Shown here piece after piece: positions 21,684 to 32,915 of a DNA stretch of 64,000 nucleotides. The notes under the pieces are model-generated. The model saw only the letters and a program-made list of their open reading frames with translations. It was not told where the DNA came from and made no database searches. Each line of letters begins with the position of its first letter. Within the stretch, counting starts at the first letter, position 1. Made by a program: the position numbers and the translations under genes. Source of the DNA: Diplosphaera chodatii (lineage: Eukaryota > Chlorophyta > Trebouxiophyceae > Prasiolales > Stichococcaceae); the NCBI GenBank assembly GCA_032358165.1, contig JAALGY010000041.1, positions 2,356,001 to 2,420,000 on the forward strand, in the 5' to 3' direction.

Positions 21684-22420
21684 CGTGTGCTACCGGTCAA
21701 TAGCCTCTGTGCATTCGGACCCCTTGCCGATCGCCATTAGAGGCGTCCCGTTTGTCGCTTCGATAACTACGCCGTGCTGGACGAGCGCGTCGGACCGCGC
21801 CCGCCGCACTGCACGACAGCTGTGCGCAACACCGTGTCAAGGTGTCGGTGCAGTGCGGGGTCAAACCGGCAGCGACCCGCCTTAAACCTGGCAGAAAGGC
21901 TACCGCCTGTGTGACGCAGAACGGACAAAAGCCCTCGTCTCAGCTGCCGCCGCGTGGCAAGCTGGCATACCAAGCGATATGTGATCCTAGATACATGTTC
22001 GCAATGTGAATATGCTGCATGTTGCTCCGCGGCCCGGGTACCTGAATGACGCTGCAAAGCCCTAATCGCGGTGGCGAGGTGGCACTCAGTCACTCAGACT
22101 CAGCAGTACACATTTGCCAGCTTCCTGTCTCAGCAAGTGAAACCCTCACTATTGCAAATTCCCTTCAGTTTGTCGCCACCATCATGTGTGTCATCGGGCT
22201 CCTGTTGCTGACCGGTCAGCCAGCCACCCAGGTGAACCTTGCTGTTGGCGTCCAGACGCCCCTGGTGACTGTCGATGGGTGACACCCCTTACTGGTGACA
22301 AGGCCCAATCACAGTCTGAGCTTCGTTTGCCCGAATGACGGTGCAGTAGTCGACGGCGTAGCACGCTTGACGCCGCCGCAGTCAGTGAGCATACATCGCT
22401 GCTCACAGCCAGACGCCATC
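21684..22420. other. Region upstream of the tubulin acetyltransferase gene
   Basis: Divergent flank with a probable promoter on each side. Open frames on the minus strand around 21.8-22.1 kb are Arg/His/Cys-rich and look like noise. Confidence 0.35.
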
Positions 22421-22816
22421 ATGTCCATGCGGCGAGTGCTGGGAGGCCGGCTCAAGCCGTTGCACTATCTGGTGGCCGCCGGGTGCGCTGTCCTCTGGTG
22501 TGGTGCGGCGAGTTGTTGGTCCTGCTCATGGGTCATAGAGGACTTGTTGCGTGGGTGCATGCTGGCCAGCTGGGCGCTGACTGCGGGTTGTGGCTGTAGG
22601 GTTGGCGTCGCCAGTGGCAAATACATATTCGAGCAGCCTCTGCAGCGATACTGGGAGGAGCAGCAAGGCCATGCCAGAGGGCCGACGGGCCTGCAGCCGC
22701 CGCCACTGCAGCAGTTGCAGCGGGTTGGGGAGGAGACCAGCCCGCAGCAGCAGCATCAACAGCATCCAGCAACTGCTGCGCCGCGAGCAGCGCCAGCAGC
22801 GTCGGACAACACCTGA
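22421..22816 (+). CDS. Small hypothetical membrane-associated protein
   Basis: A 131-aa open frame from ATG 22421. It starts MSMRRVLGGRLKPLHYLVAA, then has one or two Cys/Trp/Ala-rich hydrophobic stretches (residues ~14-65), an amphipathic KYIFEQPLQRYWEEQQ and a Gln/Pro/Ala-rich tail. No family recognised. Overlapping frames on the minus strand are similarly long, so the call rests only on composition. It could also be the last exon of a longer gene. Confidence 0.4.
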   Translation: MSMRRVLGGRLKPLHYLVAAGCAVLWCGAASCWSCSWVIEDLLRGCMLASWALTAGCGCRVGVASGKYIFEQPLQRYWEEQQGHARGPTGLQPPPLQQLQRVGEETSPQQQHQQHPATAAPRAAPAASDNT

Positions 22817-23821
22817 GGTGACCGCCAGCTGTTGACCTAGATGCCACCTTGCGCACCATGCAGGGCTCGCCATGCTATGCTGGTGTCAGGAGCGGATCGC
22901 AGTTGCCACAGAAGGCTTGCTCACCTGCAGTTGGGCGTGCGCTAGACTACTTCCACGACAACCCGTCTCCCGTGCGGTGCCCATCGCAGTACAAACCTTG
23001 ATAGCAGTGGATTACGCAGGAGCCATGGGTATGCGTCCTACGACCCATGCTGTCTGAGTCATGCCAGAGTGCTGTGCTACCCGCCTGCCAGTAAGACACT
23101 GCTGGATTGGCAAGCCAAACGTCCTGTTGCCGTGAAACCACATCAGCGGTGTCTGTAGGTGACCGTCGAAACAATGGTGGCATGGTATGGGCCAGCAGAC
23201 CTGTCGTCCCTGACCATAGCTGCAGAGTTCATGGAGAGCGGTGGCGAGAGCTCTTGGCTCACAGTTGACGTCGCAGCGAACAGCAGCTCCAGCAAGCGGA
23301 CAGGGCGCGCAGGCGCCATGCAAAGCACCGCACACAGCACAGCAGCCGGGTGGCTTGGGATTCCTCATTTGATTGCAGGCGTCAGCTGGGATTTTATCGT
23401 TTGTCGCGTTTAAGCAGCTGGCCTCTGTTGCTGTCGATAGTGCTGTGGAAGTTGCAGACAAGACAACGGTCCAGCCAGGCAGGACTGAATGCTGAAGGGG
23501 ATTCGGCAGCGGCCTTCATCACCCCTGCAGAAACGGAATCTCCAAAGTCCACTCTTGGACTGGCTTGCCGTACAACGGCAAGGGGCATGTCGACATTGCC
23601 ACCACCGAGACAGACCGAACCCAACACAACCGACACGGAGCGCATTAGAAGCCTTGTGCGCACGCCATACCCATCGTAGACGCATAACTCGGTCCTGATA
23701 GTGCGTCATCGCCGGACAGCGCTCCGCGACATGGCCTGAGCAGCGCGCCAAACCAGGACGGCCCCCCGGGCACCCGAGGGGAAGGAACAAACAGCAGTGT
23801 GCCACCGCGATCCTGCGGCAG
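22817..23821. other. Intergenic, upstream of the MYB gene
   Basis: About 1 kb. Several mid-length open frames on both strands but none with family features or consistent splice borders. Likely the MYB promoter and 5' UTR. Confidence 0.4.
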
Positions 23822-26672
23822 ATGGAGGCGCAACTGCAGCCTACAAGCTCAGAAGAGTATGGCTCTTCAAGGCTGTCAAGGCGCAGCACCTGGACGCAGG
23901 AGGTGCGTTGCACAGGCTGCAGCGCAACAACTCTGAGCAGCTCTTCCCCCTTGTGCAATGACCATCGCGGCACGTCGCAGGTCCCGACTTTGAAAGCGGT
24001 GAGGCCTCAGTTGCTAAAGTCTTTCTATGCGACACTCAGGAGGATGACAGGCTGCGAACGCTTGTGAGCACGCACGGCCCTGGCAGCTGGTCAGCGATTG
24101 CTCAGGTGGGTCGCGTTCGTTACGGCTAACGGTGCATACGACATGAAACCTCCGCTGTAGCGTTGCTGCGATGAGCCGTTGTGGAAAGCCACCTTGCATG
24201 CACTTTCGGGGCCTCGATGTGATGTGTATGCTTGCTCAAGAGGCTGCCCTTTCGATTTGTGTGCAGATGTTGGGGGGCAGTCCGACTCGCAACGGCAAGA
24301 GCTGCAGGCTCAGGCGCGATTGCGCTTCATTGATCATCCGAGCGTTCGAAGTGGGGGCTTTGCGCATGACAGGACGACACCGTCCTGCAGCAGGTTGGCA
24401 TCTGAAAGGCAATGGTGTTGGCGCATGCAGGTGGTACAATCAGCTGGACCCCTCCCTGAAGAAGGAAACGTTCACCTACGAGGAGGTGCACCCCTCATCC
24501 GCGAACAAATGTCCTGATTTGCTGAACAAGGCCACTGGATGGTTGATGTTCAAGTGGTGTAAGCTGCTGTGGTCCCCTTCTGGGTCCAGCCCAACACACC
24601 CCTGCAGGACATGCATCGACAGCATCGTCTGTTTCGCTGCGTCACGCTGCAGGAGTGCATGATTGTGGAAAAGCACAGAGACCTGGGCAACCGCTGGGCG
24701 TCCATTGCCAAGTACCTGCCCGGCCGCACTGACAACGCCATCAAGAACCATTGGAACGGCCATCTGTCCCGCCGCGTCAGCAGCGGCATGTTTTCGCCTT
24801 CCAGGTGCAACTTTGGGCGCAGCTTCACGCAGTTGCCGCAGAATCGCCTCGCGCTGACGACATGTCTCCCTCCCACCGACGCTGTATTCTGCTGCTGCCC
24901 CGTTGCTGAGCAAGGCCAGGCCTCTCGTGCGCAGGGCGCAGCGGCAGCCCAGCGGGGCACTGGAAACCACCCCCCACCGCCCCATCGCCATCAGCAGGGG
25001 GGCGCAACCGCCGTTGCCGAAGCAGCTCGACAGCAGCCCCCCGCACTGGGACCCCAGGCAGGTGGCCCAGAAGCGGGACCAGCACCACCGGCAGCCGAGG
25101 GGACAGCAGCCGTCACGGTCGCCCTCGCACTCGGGAGGGCGCACTCCTATGTCGGATGACGACCGCACGGGCGCAGCCTCTGGCCCTGGCCGCTGGCAGC
25201 TGGGCAGCCCCCCGCCGCGACGTTCGCTCACACTCAATGATCGGGGTGGCAGCGCCTTCGAGTGCGTCTCAACCTATGCAGAAGGTGCGCTGAGGCCATG
25301 AACCACGACAATGGCTGTCACTTGCCACTCCACAGGACTGATGTGACCATGCACACCAGCCAGGATCCACGTTTGAAGCCGGGCGTCAGCTTGCAGGCGC
25401 AGGGACTGAGGTTGCCATCCCAATGATGCACTGCGCAGGTGACCGCTCTGCCAAGCGGCTGCGGCTGCTGGCGGAGGCCAGCCTGCAGCACTGTTTGTTG
25501 GCGGCAGCGGCGGCGGCGGAGGAGGAGCAGCAGCAGCAGGAGAGAGCGGCAGAGCAGCTGCGCCATCGCCAGCATGGCAGGCACAGCATCAGCCCTGTTG
25601 ATGAGCACACGGGGGAATGGGGCCGGCCTGCAAAGACACAGGTGGACGCTGAGGCCGACCTGCTGCAGAAGGCAGCTGCCGACGCGATTCGGCTTGCAGA
25701 GGAGAAGTGTCAGGTGTGTTGGGTGGACAGCTGCAAGATTCTGGCTCTGCAAGTTACCGACCCCATGGCCCGGCAGTCTGAGCGCTAGGATCCTCGATCC
25801 ACATGAGATGCTCATGATGGCGGTGCTGACCTGCCATGCTGCTTGCAAGCAGGCTGCAGCCGAAGCGGCCAGGCGCGCAGCTGAAGACGCTCGGCATGCT
25901 GAGGATGCGCAGTTCAACTCTGGAGCCTTCAGCCCCCATCATGAGTCGCCAGGCTGCAATGTGTCCAGCAGCAGCATGAGCGCTGAGGAGGTGCGAGGCA
26001 CTTCACGCTCGCAAAAGAATGAGCATTGGCACCGTTTGTGGCGCCTTAGGAATCACATCTGATAGTGATCCTTGCTAGAACACCTGCGACGACAGTAAGC
26101 AGCAATCAGTCGCTGGTGCAAGGCACAGAAAGTCGACTGGCCAGACGGCTGTAGGTGCTTATTGCCCAAGAGCGGTGCTCACAGGAGGCATTGGCGGTGG
26201 GCAGGGAGCGGCTGCTGTGCACGCAGGACAGTGTGCACAGCACGTCCGCGGTGGAGGCGCGCGCCTTTGCCCGGGGCTGGCAGCAGGTGTGCTGACTCGA
26301 CTGGTGGAAGCCGGTCACAGCTGCAGCCACATCGTGCGTGTGTACCGCGGCGGAAGGTCATGCACCTCTAGCAACGTACTCAGGCAGCACCCAGGCCCCA
26401 TCGATGTGCTGCAGGCGCTTGCTGCGGTGGCGAGCCTTGGCCCCAGCGCCCTGTCCGGCCTTGTTGCCGCCACCGCCGCTCTGGGCGACAACCTCGGCCC
26501 CGAAGCAATCGGCACAGCAGCCGTGTTTACAGCGGTGCCAAAGCAAGACGTGCAGCCAGCTGCCCTGCCGCAGCAGCTGTTGCGTCAGCTGCTGGCCTTG
26601 GTGCCACACATGCAAGTGTCCCTGCCAAACACAGGTACCAAGTACATCCATCGCGGTGTAGCAATAAAATGA
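23822..26672 (+). CDS. R2R3-MYB transcription factor
   Basis: Ten exons: 23822-23902, 24040-24105, 24267-24313, 24431-24485, 24653-24804, 24935-25284, 25364-25713, 25853-25990, 26185-26288, 26384-26672; 1632 nt, 543 aa. Two MYB repeats at residues ~23-133. R2: [40 protein letters not shown]3: [20 protein letters not shown] then [13 protein letters not shown]; its first core Trp is Phe, as is usual in plant R3. The intron at 24314-24430 begins with GC. The rest is low complexity: Ser/Pro/Arg/Gln-rich, then an Ala/Glu coiled-coil-like part ([39 protein letters not shown]). Target genes cannot be told. The last two junctions are the least certain; the DNA-binding half is firm. Confidence 0.87.
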
Positions 26673-27828
26673 TATGCCTTGCTACCATCCACAGCCTGTC
26701 AACACAGCGATATGATCTCAGCCCACTTTCACATCGACATCCTACTTTGGCTGCAGCCGGCGATATCAGCGGGCAGTAACTGGGAGACTAGAATAGGCAT
26801 TTTACTCTTGCTGGTGGCCTCAGCATGCAGGATGACAATTCGGGGGAACGCAAGTGTTGAGTAAGGCTCTGATACTTACACGTACCATGACAGGACTCGG
26901 AAGTGTTTGGCCGGCGCTTTCTGCTATGACATGAACGCAAGCAGTGTTTTGACCACTTGTTGGCCTAGATAGGCTTCAGTACCTTTCCGCACAGCTGGGA
27001 ATTTGCTTGTCACCGATTAACAATTTTGACATGCATTTGCGTGGCAGGATGATGCTTTGGTTTGATGCTGGTTTGATGCTGGACACCTCTGATGCTGCTC
27101 CTTGCATGTACTTTACATTTGATCGATGGTGTGGTTTCAATGCTGCCACTGCTGCTGATTTGGTCCCGTGATTGTAAGGCGGACCGAAGAAAGCGACAAA
27201 TGCGCAGTTGAAACATGAAACAAGAGTCGCCGCGTTCCGCGAGCCCCAAACGACGCTGAATGCTGAGAACACGTAAACCAAAGGTACTCTGATGGATAGG
27301 TATGTATTGCCTGCCAGCGGTGACCAACCCTCGTGAAATGGTCCCTTTACTTAGCCCCTTGATTATACCCCAGAGGAGTCTTGACTGCCCACTGCCGCAT
27401 TGGATTTGACAACTCAACACCCGGTCTGCAAGGGTTGTTACAGACCTTAAAAGCCAAGCTGGTTGTGTGCAGATTGTGACGGCCCGTGCCACAGTACGCC
27501 GCAAAATCGCAGCATGTACCACCCAGTTGTTCCGAAACCCTAGGGATACACATCACCCTGATGTGCTCCCCTCAGCTCAGCGAAATCCCAGAGCATTGCT
27601 GTACCCCCCGCCCCCCACAGGCGCTGCCCCATGCAAAAACGCCTCGTCGCAGTGTGGCTGCGATGGGGGCCGTGCTAGGTCGACCTTGTTGATCAGACTG
27701 TTCCTGCTAGATCATGCTCGGCGCCTGACTCCCCCGCCCCCCGCCAAGCCCAGAAGAGGGCGGCGGGTGGCCTCATCGCTTGTGTATGTGTGTGCGACGT
27801 ACATCTGCTGACCGACAGCTTGGGTCCC
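26673..27828. other. Convergent intergenic region, AT-richer than its surroundings
   Basis: Between the MYB stop and the zinc-finger stop. Visibly richer in A and T than the genes beside it, especially 26.7-27.5 kb. It contains a small direct repeat around 27058-27080 (tttgatgctgg twice). No gene seen. Confidence 0.45.
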
Positions 27829-29547
27829 TCAAAGGGTGAATGGCTGCGCAGCGGCGTCCGCAAAGCCGCCGGCCGCCGCCACCGACAGGCTGTCAGAGCC
27901 GGCCGGCGGCATGCCGCCAAAGCCGCCGCCCGCCTCGAGATCCGGCAGCTTGAAGGCGTCCAGGGGACTGGGCGGCTTGGGCTCCGGCGCCCCCACCTCG
28001 TTGCCGCCTGCTCCATCCTTGCAGCTGCCGCCGCCTGCAGCCCCGCCGCCGCTGCCGCCCTTGCCCACAGCATCGCGCTGCGGCAGCGGGTTCCACTTGG
28101 GTGCGTTGCTGAAGGGGTGCTTGGCGTCAGTGTCGGGCTCCGGGGCGCCCCACTGGTCGGCCAGCCGAGCTGCATCGGATCCTGTGATGCCTGCCTTGGT
28201 CAGTAGATCGGCTGCGTTGGTGTACAGCTCGCTTGCATCGGCAGCCGCAGCGTTGGCGCCCCCCTGCAGCGTCCGCTGGCTCTGGAGGAAGCGGATTGCG
28301 GCGTCATTCTGGTTGAAACCATTTGCGCCGGTGCTGGGCGGGCGGCTGGCCACCGCTGCGGCGGCGGCTTTGACGGAGTCCCACAGCAGGCTGCTGTTGT
28401 CAGGCAGGCCGCTGCCATCAAGGGGGTACCGTGGCTGCGGTGACACCACGCGGCCGTTGAAGCCCCCGGACGCGCCCGCGGCGTCGCCAAAGGCGGAGGT
28501 GCGCTGCAGCGCGAAGGGCAGGCTCCAGGACTGGTGGGCGAAGGAGCTCAGGGGGTCGGACGCTGGCGCCCCCCGCAGCCCCGCCGTCACGGATGCCTGC
28601 AGCGCTGCAGTGGCGGCAGCGGTGGCGCTCGGGGATCCGCCAAAGCCGCTGGTGTTGGTGAACGTCAGGCCGGTGCTGCCGTAGGGCTGGGACAGGCCGC
28701 CGCCCGGGGTTGGCATGCTGAAGGCGCGGGCGGCGTACTGCGCGTTGCTGCGTGCCTGCTGCGCCTGCAGCGCGTCCAGATCAGTGGAACCCTTCGACTC
28801 CATGCGCTGCGGCATCGCCGCCTGCGCCGCCTGCAGGAGGCTGGGGTCGAAGTGCCCCATGCCGTGGTCCCCCTGCCCGCCGCCGCCGCCAAAGGGCTGG
28901 AAGCGGGGCAGGGGCTCCGACGCGACGCGCTCCATGCCGCCGCCGCCCGGCCGCAGGTGCGACCACGCCTGCGCGTACGCCGTCTGAAACTGCAGGGACG
29001 ACTGGTAGTCGCCCAGCGCGGCCTCGTTGTATCCGGACTTGCTGCCGAACCGGGACTGCTGCCTGCGTTGGGCGTCCCTGACCGGCGAGCCGAGGTCCCC
29101 GTTCCAAAAGGTGCCCGAGCTGCTGGCGGAGGACATGCGGGGCATGCTGCCCGAGCTGTGGCGCCGCCCGAGCTCCAGCGCCGCTTCGGCGCTGGCCGCC
29201 CCACGCAGCGATTTCAGACGCTTGGCGGCCTGCCGCGGAGCGGATCGCCCCGCGGCACACCCAATGTGGTGCTTGCCCGGCTGCAGCGCCTCGTGGCACT
29301 TGGGGCAGTGGGGCAGCTCCTTGCCGTGTCCCCGCTCCCGTCCGGAGCCCCGCACATCGGGGCTGGCCCGGCAGTGCACCTTCAGGCGCCACAGCTCCGC
29401 GAATGTGCGCTTGCAGCCAGGCTCCAGGCAGTGGTAGCGCTCCGACTGTTGCAGCTCCTCGCCATCCCCGCTTGTGGTGCGTTTCTTCAGGGACCTGGGC
29501 CGCAGGCTGACGCCATTTGCAAACGGAGACTCGCTGTCCATGGCCAT
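27829..29547 (-). CDS. Intronless zinc-finger regulator with long low-complexity tail
   Basis: One exon of 572 aa. Residues ~38-100 hold Cys/His pairs: YHCLEPGCKRTFAELWRLKV followed by H, and LPHCPKCHEALQPGKHHIGC, fitting a C2H2-like finger plus a second Cys/His knuckle. A Lys/Arg patch (PRQAAKRLKSLRG) could be a nuclear localisation signal. The remaining ~450 residues are Gly/Ala/Ser/Pro/Gln-rich with SP sites and no domain. I know such fingers from algal proteins of unknown role, but I cannot name this one. The open frame on the opposite strand (28534-29625) is a GC-driven shadow. The start ATG at 29547 is followed three codons on by a second ATG (MAMD), either may serve. No intron in 1.7 kb is unusual here. 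Confidence 0.8.
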   Translation of the reverse strand: MAMDSESPFANGVSLRPRSLKKRTTSGDGEELQQSERYHCLEPGCKRTFAELWRLKVHCRASPDVRGSGRERGHGKELPHCPKCHEALQPGKHHIGCAAGRSAPRQAAKRLKSLRGAASAEAALELGRRHSSGSMPRMSSASSSGTFWNGDLGSPVRDAQRRQQSRFGSKSGYNEAALGDYQSSLQFQTAYAQAWSHLRPGGGGMERVASEPLPRFQPFGGGGGQGDHGMGHFDPSLLQAAQAAMPQRMESKGSTDLDALQAQQARSNAQYAARAFSMPTPGGGLSQPYGSTGLTFTNTSGFGGSPSATAAATAALQASVTAGLRGAPASDPLSSFAHQSWSLPFALQRTSAFGDAAGASGGFNGRVVSPQPRYPLDGSGLPDNSSLLWDSVKAAAAAVASRPPSTGANGFNQNDAAIRFLQSQRTLQGGANAAAADASELYTNAADLLTKAGITGSDAARLADQWGAPEPDTDAKHPFSNAPKWNPLPQRDAVGKGGSGGGAAGGGSCKDGAGGNEVGAPEPKPPSPLDAFKLPDLEAGGGFGGMPPAGSDSLSVAAAGGFADAAAQPFTL

Positions 29548-30040
29548 CAGCCGGCGCTGCGGGGCTTGCGACGGCTCGAAGGGTCAGGACCTTGGGTCAG
29601 ACGGAGTGTCTGCACGGGAGACTAGCACATGACCACTGGGCTGCCCTGCTGTCTGAACGGCAACATGGTGCCCAGTGCGGTATACGTAGGGCGTGGTCGT
29701 CCACATGTATGCGACGCTGCAGCCGATCTGTGTCGCGTCGGCATCCGGCGGGGACTCCTGCTTCCTGAGTATCACGGATATTGCGTGATCGATTATGTAG
29801 TTCGCCACTTGTAGGCGGGTCCGCGTAAGGTGCTCACACAGCTGGGGGTGATCAGTGAAGTGCCTTGAGATGATCATGATGCTACACACATGGGCTTCAG
29901 GCGAACACGGCGACAGTTACCTACACCCTATATCCTGGCATACCCAAAGCGTCAAGGGATCTGCAGCAACGGCAGCAGGCAGGCGGTTACTGTGGTGTCC
30001 ACCAAAGGCTGGCCGCACAAGGCAGGACGCAAGCTATCTG
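29548..30040. other. Intergenic: promoter of the zinc-finger gene and TMEM33 3' UTR
   Basis: Between two minus-strand genes; nothing else recognised. Confidence 0.4.
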
Positions 30041-32473
30041 CTAGCGGGGGTTGTTGAACCAGCGCTCCACATAACCCAGAGGCGTCCGAAGGGCTGGCAC
30101 GCTGTCGAGCAGCGGACGTGCTTGCTGGCCCAGCAAACCCCACACCTGCAAGCGAGTTGCTGAACCGGGTCACCTTGCGCACACGACGAGGTTGATGCCT
30201 GGAAGTCGCAGTTACTGAAGCACCATGCCTTCATATCTTGTGTCAATACTCTCGTTCACCTGGCGGTGGTATGACGCGCAGTCTGGGGTGTGGTACCTGG
30301 TCCGCAGAATCTGCCTGCAGAGCGAAAGTCGAAGCATGTCATGACCTCATGAGACTTGAAGTGGTGACAGCTGAATGCAGCCTCAGCGCTGGTCAATTGC
30401 TAGATCCATGGTCAGATTGCGGACAAGGACCGACTTGAGTGCCGCCTGTGTCACCCGGGCACCGCACAGACGCACCAGACCAGGAATGCGAGCAGGATGT
30501 TACGGTCGCGTGTGAACAGCCGCAGCAACACGAGGAAGCCGAGGCCAACCTCTGCGCCCGCATTGAGGAGCTGCGCATCCCTGCAGGGGCATGCACGCAA
30601 GCTCTGCACCGCATTATGCACATGTGTTCGTGCGTCCAACGGGTGCTGAGGAATCTTGACAAATGAGGGAATGAGCCTGTGCCGTGCAGCTGAGTCACGC
30701 CTCTGCATGACTGGCTACAGGCGCCCGATGTATGCAAGCCAACATCCGCCGAGTTTTCGCTGCACGCCGTGCAGGATGCACTACAGGCATTTCATTGACT
30801 GGCTGCAGGATGACGCACCTCTGCTTGGACACCAGCATCTGGTGAAGGGGTCGGCCGTACTGCTGCCACAGGGGCATGCCGCTAAAGTGCGTGGACGCAT
30901 ATGCGAGCGCGTGATAGACCGCCAGCACAAAGGTCGGGACGCACACCAGCATGAGCGGCCTGCTCCAGACAGACAGGCGCCTCTGGTGCAGCAGCCGGTC
31001 TGCAAGCATCCTACATGGCAACTATGCATCGAAGTGCACCTGCGCTGTGTGCCCTCACCTGGCCCCGACAAACGGCGAGCACAAGATAGCGTACTGCAGA
31101 TCAGTGGTCTGCACAGGACAGCGACGCTCGTCAGCACTGAACTACAGATTTCCAGAGGCTTGTGGTTGCATGCCCGGGATGAGCCAGCATCGTTGCAGCT
31201 GCAGAGCAGCGAGCGCACCGCAGACGCTTGCATGAGCCACGACTTGGGGGCCGCTGGAAAGGGCTTCAGAGACGGCACACCAAAGCGCTGCACAACCTGC
31301 ATGACAGCAGCCATGCACATTCGATCTGAGACCTACTGCAGTGCCGCCTTGCGCAACGCATGCAGGGTGCTGTACTCCCACAAAGCACCTTCATGAGGTA
31401 GGAAATGATTGCCACCTGCAGCGAGCAGGAGGAGTACCAGTCAGAGACCTGACCAGCATGTTGATGAGTCTGTGACGGTCCCACACAGCCAGTTCAGATC
31501 CGCACCAGGAGAAACTGCAGATATGACGCCCGTGAGATGGCTCTGCTGAAGGGCTGCAGGTATGCCAGGAACCTGTGAGCACGGACACGGCATTCAAGCC
31601 ATAGTTCAGGGGTCGCAGAGGAGCCAGATCCACCATCATGTGGGGAGTGTGCACACTCTGTACAGTTCCCGCTCCAATCTGTGCGCAGGCTGCAGTGCAG
31701 CAGGGGAGCGGCTGAGATGTGGCGGCGCTCACAGCACGATGAGCAACACGTGGTTCACGAACAGCACGCGCTGGACGCCGCCGCCTCGCTGCAGCATCTG
31801 CGACAGCCGGGCCACGAAGCCACCGCCTGCGGATGCTGCTGACTGCGTACCCGGCGGGGTTGGGTTGCCGGAGGCATTGCCGCCAGCTGCTGCACCTGAG
31901 TGCAGACACATGGACGTGCTGCGGTGACGAGGACGTGCTCCGATCAGACACGAGGACATTGCCACCTCACAATGACCGCTCTGCGCTCGCCTGCACTGGA
32001 GGGTTGGGGTGCCGCTGCCGCGGACGAACCCAGTGGCGTGCTGGTGCCATCGGCGATACTGCTAGGCTCGAAGCTAGGATCCTGCCAAGTTGACAAATAC
32101 CTTGCTCGGACATACCGCAGCTTTTGGAGCCGTTGGAGCCGTTGGAGCCGTTGGAGCCGTTGGAGCCGTTGGACAAACCCACCAAATTTGCCGCGCAACA
32201 TCGCTTGCTACGTCCATCACGATGTTCAATTGCAGATGTGAGACTCACAATTTCACGCTTAAACCACCGGGCTTTGGCTCGCTGCATCATGGCCGGATCA
32301 GGCACCTCCAGGCTGTGCTGGTGAGCTTGCCAGCGCGCATCTCCATCCCAATCAAAGTTTCTGCAGGCACAAATGGTGATCGGTACCAAATGCATGGTCA
32401 TACGTCACACCTCAACATTCTGCTTTTGCACAGCTTGCAAATGGGACACGAGGACCGACCTGAAGGCGTCCAT
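30041..32473 (-). CDS. TMEM33: TMEM33/POM33-family ER membrane protein with N-terminal extension
   Basis: Twelve exons (minus): 32473-32409, 32360-32249, 32081-31991, 31895-31738, 31678-31583, 31415-31389, 31296-31219, 31093-31059, 30959-30819, 30580-30476, 30314-30260, 30145-30041; 1068 nt, 355 aa. The C-terminal ~270 residues match TMEM33, an ER/nuclear-envelope shaper linked to nuclear pores: hydrophobic RVLFVNHVLLI, LMLVCVPTFVLAVYHALAYA and GAEVGLGFLVLLRLF followed by RDRNILLAFLVWQIL, then LGYVERWFNN near the end. The first three exons add a soluble module with NFDWDGDARWQAHQHSLEVP and QRAKARWFKREIDPSFEP. The link 31991/31895 uses a GC donor; the alternative is a separate upstream gene with TMEM33 starting at ATG 31959. 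The first membrane-segment joins are also soft. Confidence 0.75.
32124..32168. repeat. Tandem repeat, 9-bp unit x5 (ttggagccg)
   Basis: Five exact copies of a 9-base unit followed by a partial sixth, inside the second intron of the TMEM33 model (32082-32248). Confidence 0.95.
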
Positions 32474-32915
32474 GGTGGCGATCGGAGGTATTTGCGACGC
32501 TCTGTCAGCAGCGCCTCGTTCCTCTCGATCCTATAGATGACACACGAGGTCCTTCACGGGATGATGTGCGGTCTCGAAATGATACTGCAAAGGCCTGTTA
32601 GGCAGGAGCAGGTAGCCAGAACCCAGCACCCCGGAAGGACCTGCAGGTACAAGACACATGTCAGTCCTCAGGGGACGCGCTCAGCACTGCAGAGTAGCTT
32701 TGTAGTACTGCAACCTGCGGCACATGACCAGCGTCTCATCTTTGTGTAGTCTGCTTCACCTCGCATCGGCTGTGCTCCGGCACCATCAGGCATCGGGGTT
32801 GCAGTCCGGCTAGGATTGGCGTTGCAGCGGGCTGATCTGAGCTGGCAGCAACCCGAGAAGCGGCTGCAGCGTTGGACGACAGCACTGCACTGGAGTAGCT
32901 TGAGCCGCACCGATC
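32474..32915. promoter_or_regulatory. Divergent promoter region, TMEM33 and Ser-rich gene
   Basis: About 440 bases between opposing starts. No clear core element. Confidence 0.35.

Noticed and set aside
25397..25438. A 42-nt GC-AG intron in the MYB gene.
   Set aside because: The 42 bases are in frame and open, so the exon simply continues.
28534..29625. A 363-codon open frame on the plus strand.
   Set aside because: Antisense shadow of the zinc-finger gene, caused by its GC-rich codons.
30425..30460. A possible TMEM33 exon after an acceptor near 30450.
   Set aside because: The direct join 30476 to 30314 restores the family string WQILRTRYH, so this stretch is intronic.
31739..31959. ATG at 31959 as the TMEM33 start.
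   Set aside because: Kept only as an alternative: the first ~20 codons look poor, and upstream exons join in frame, giving a longer N-terminus.
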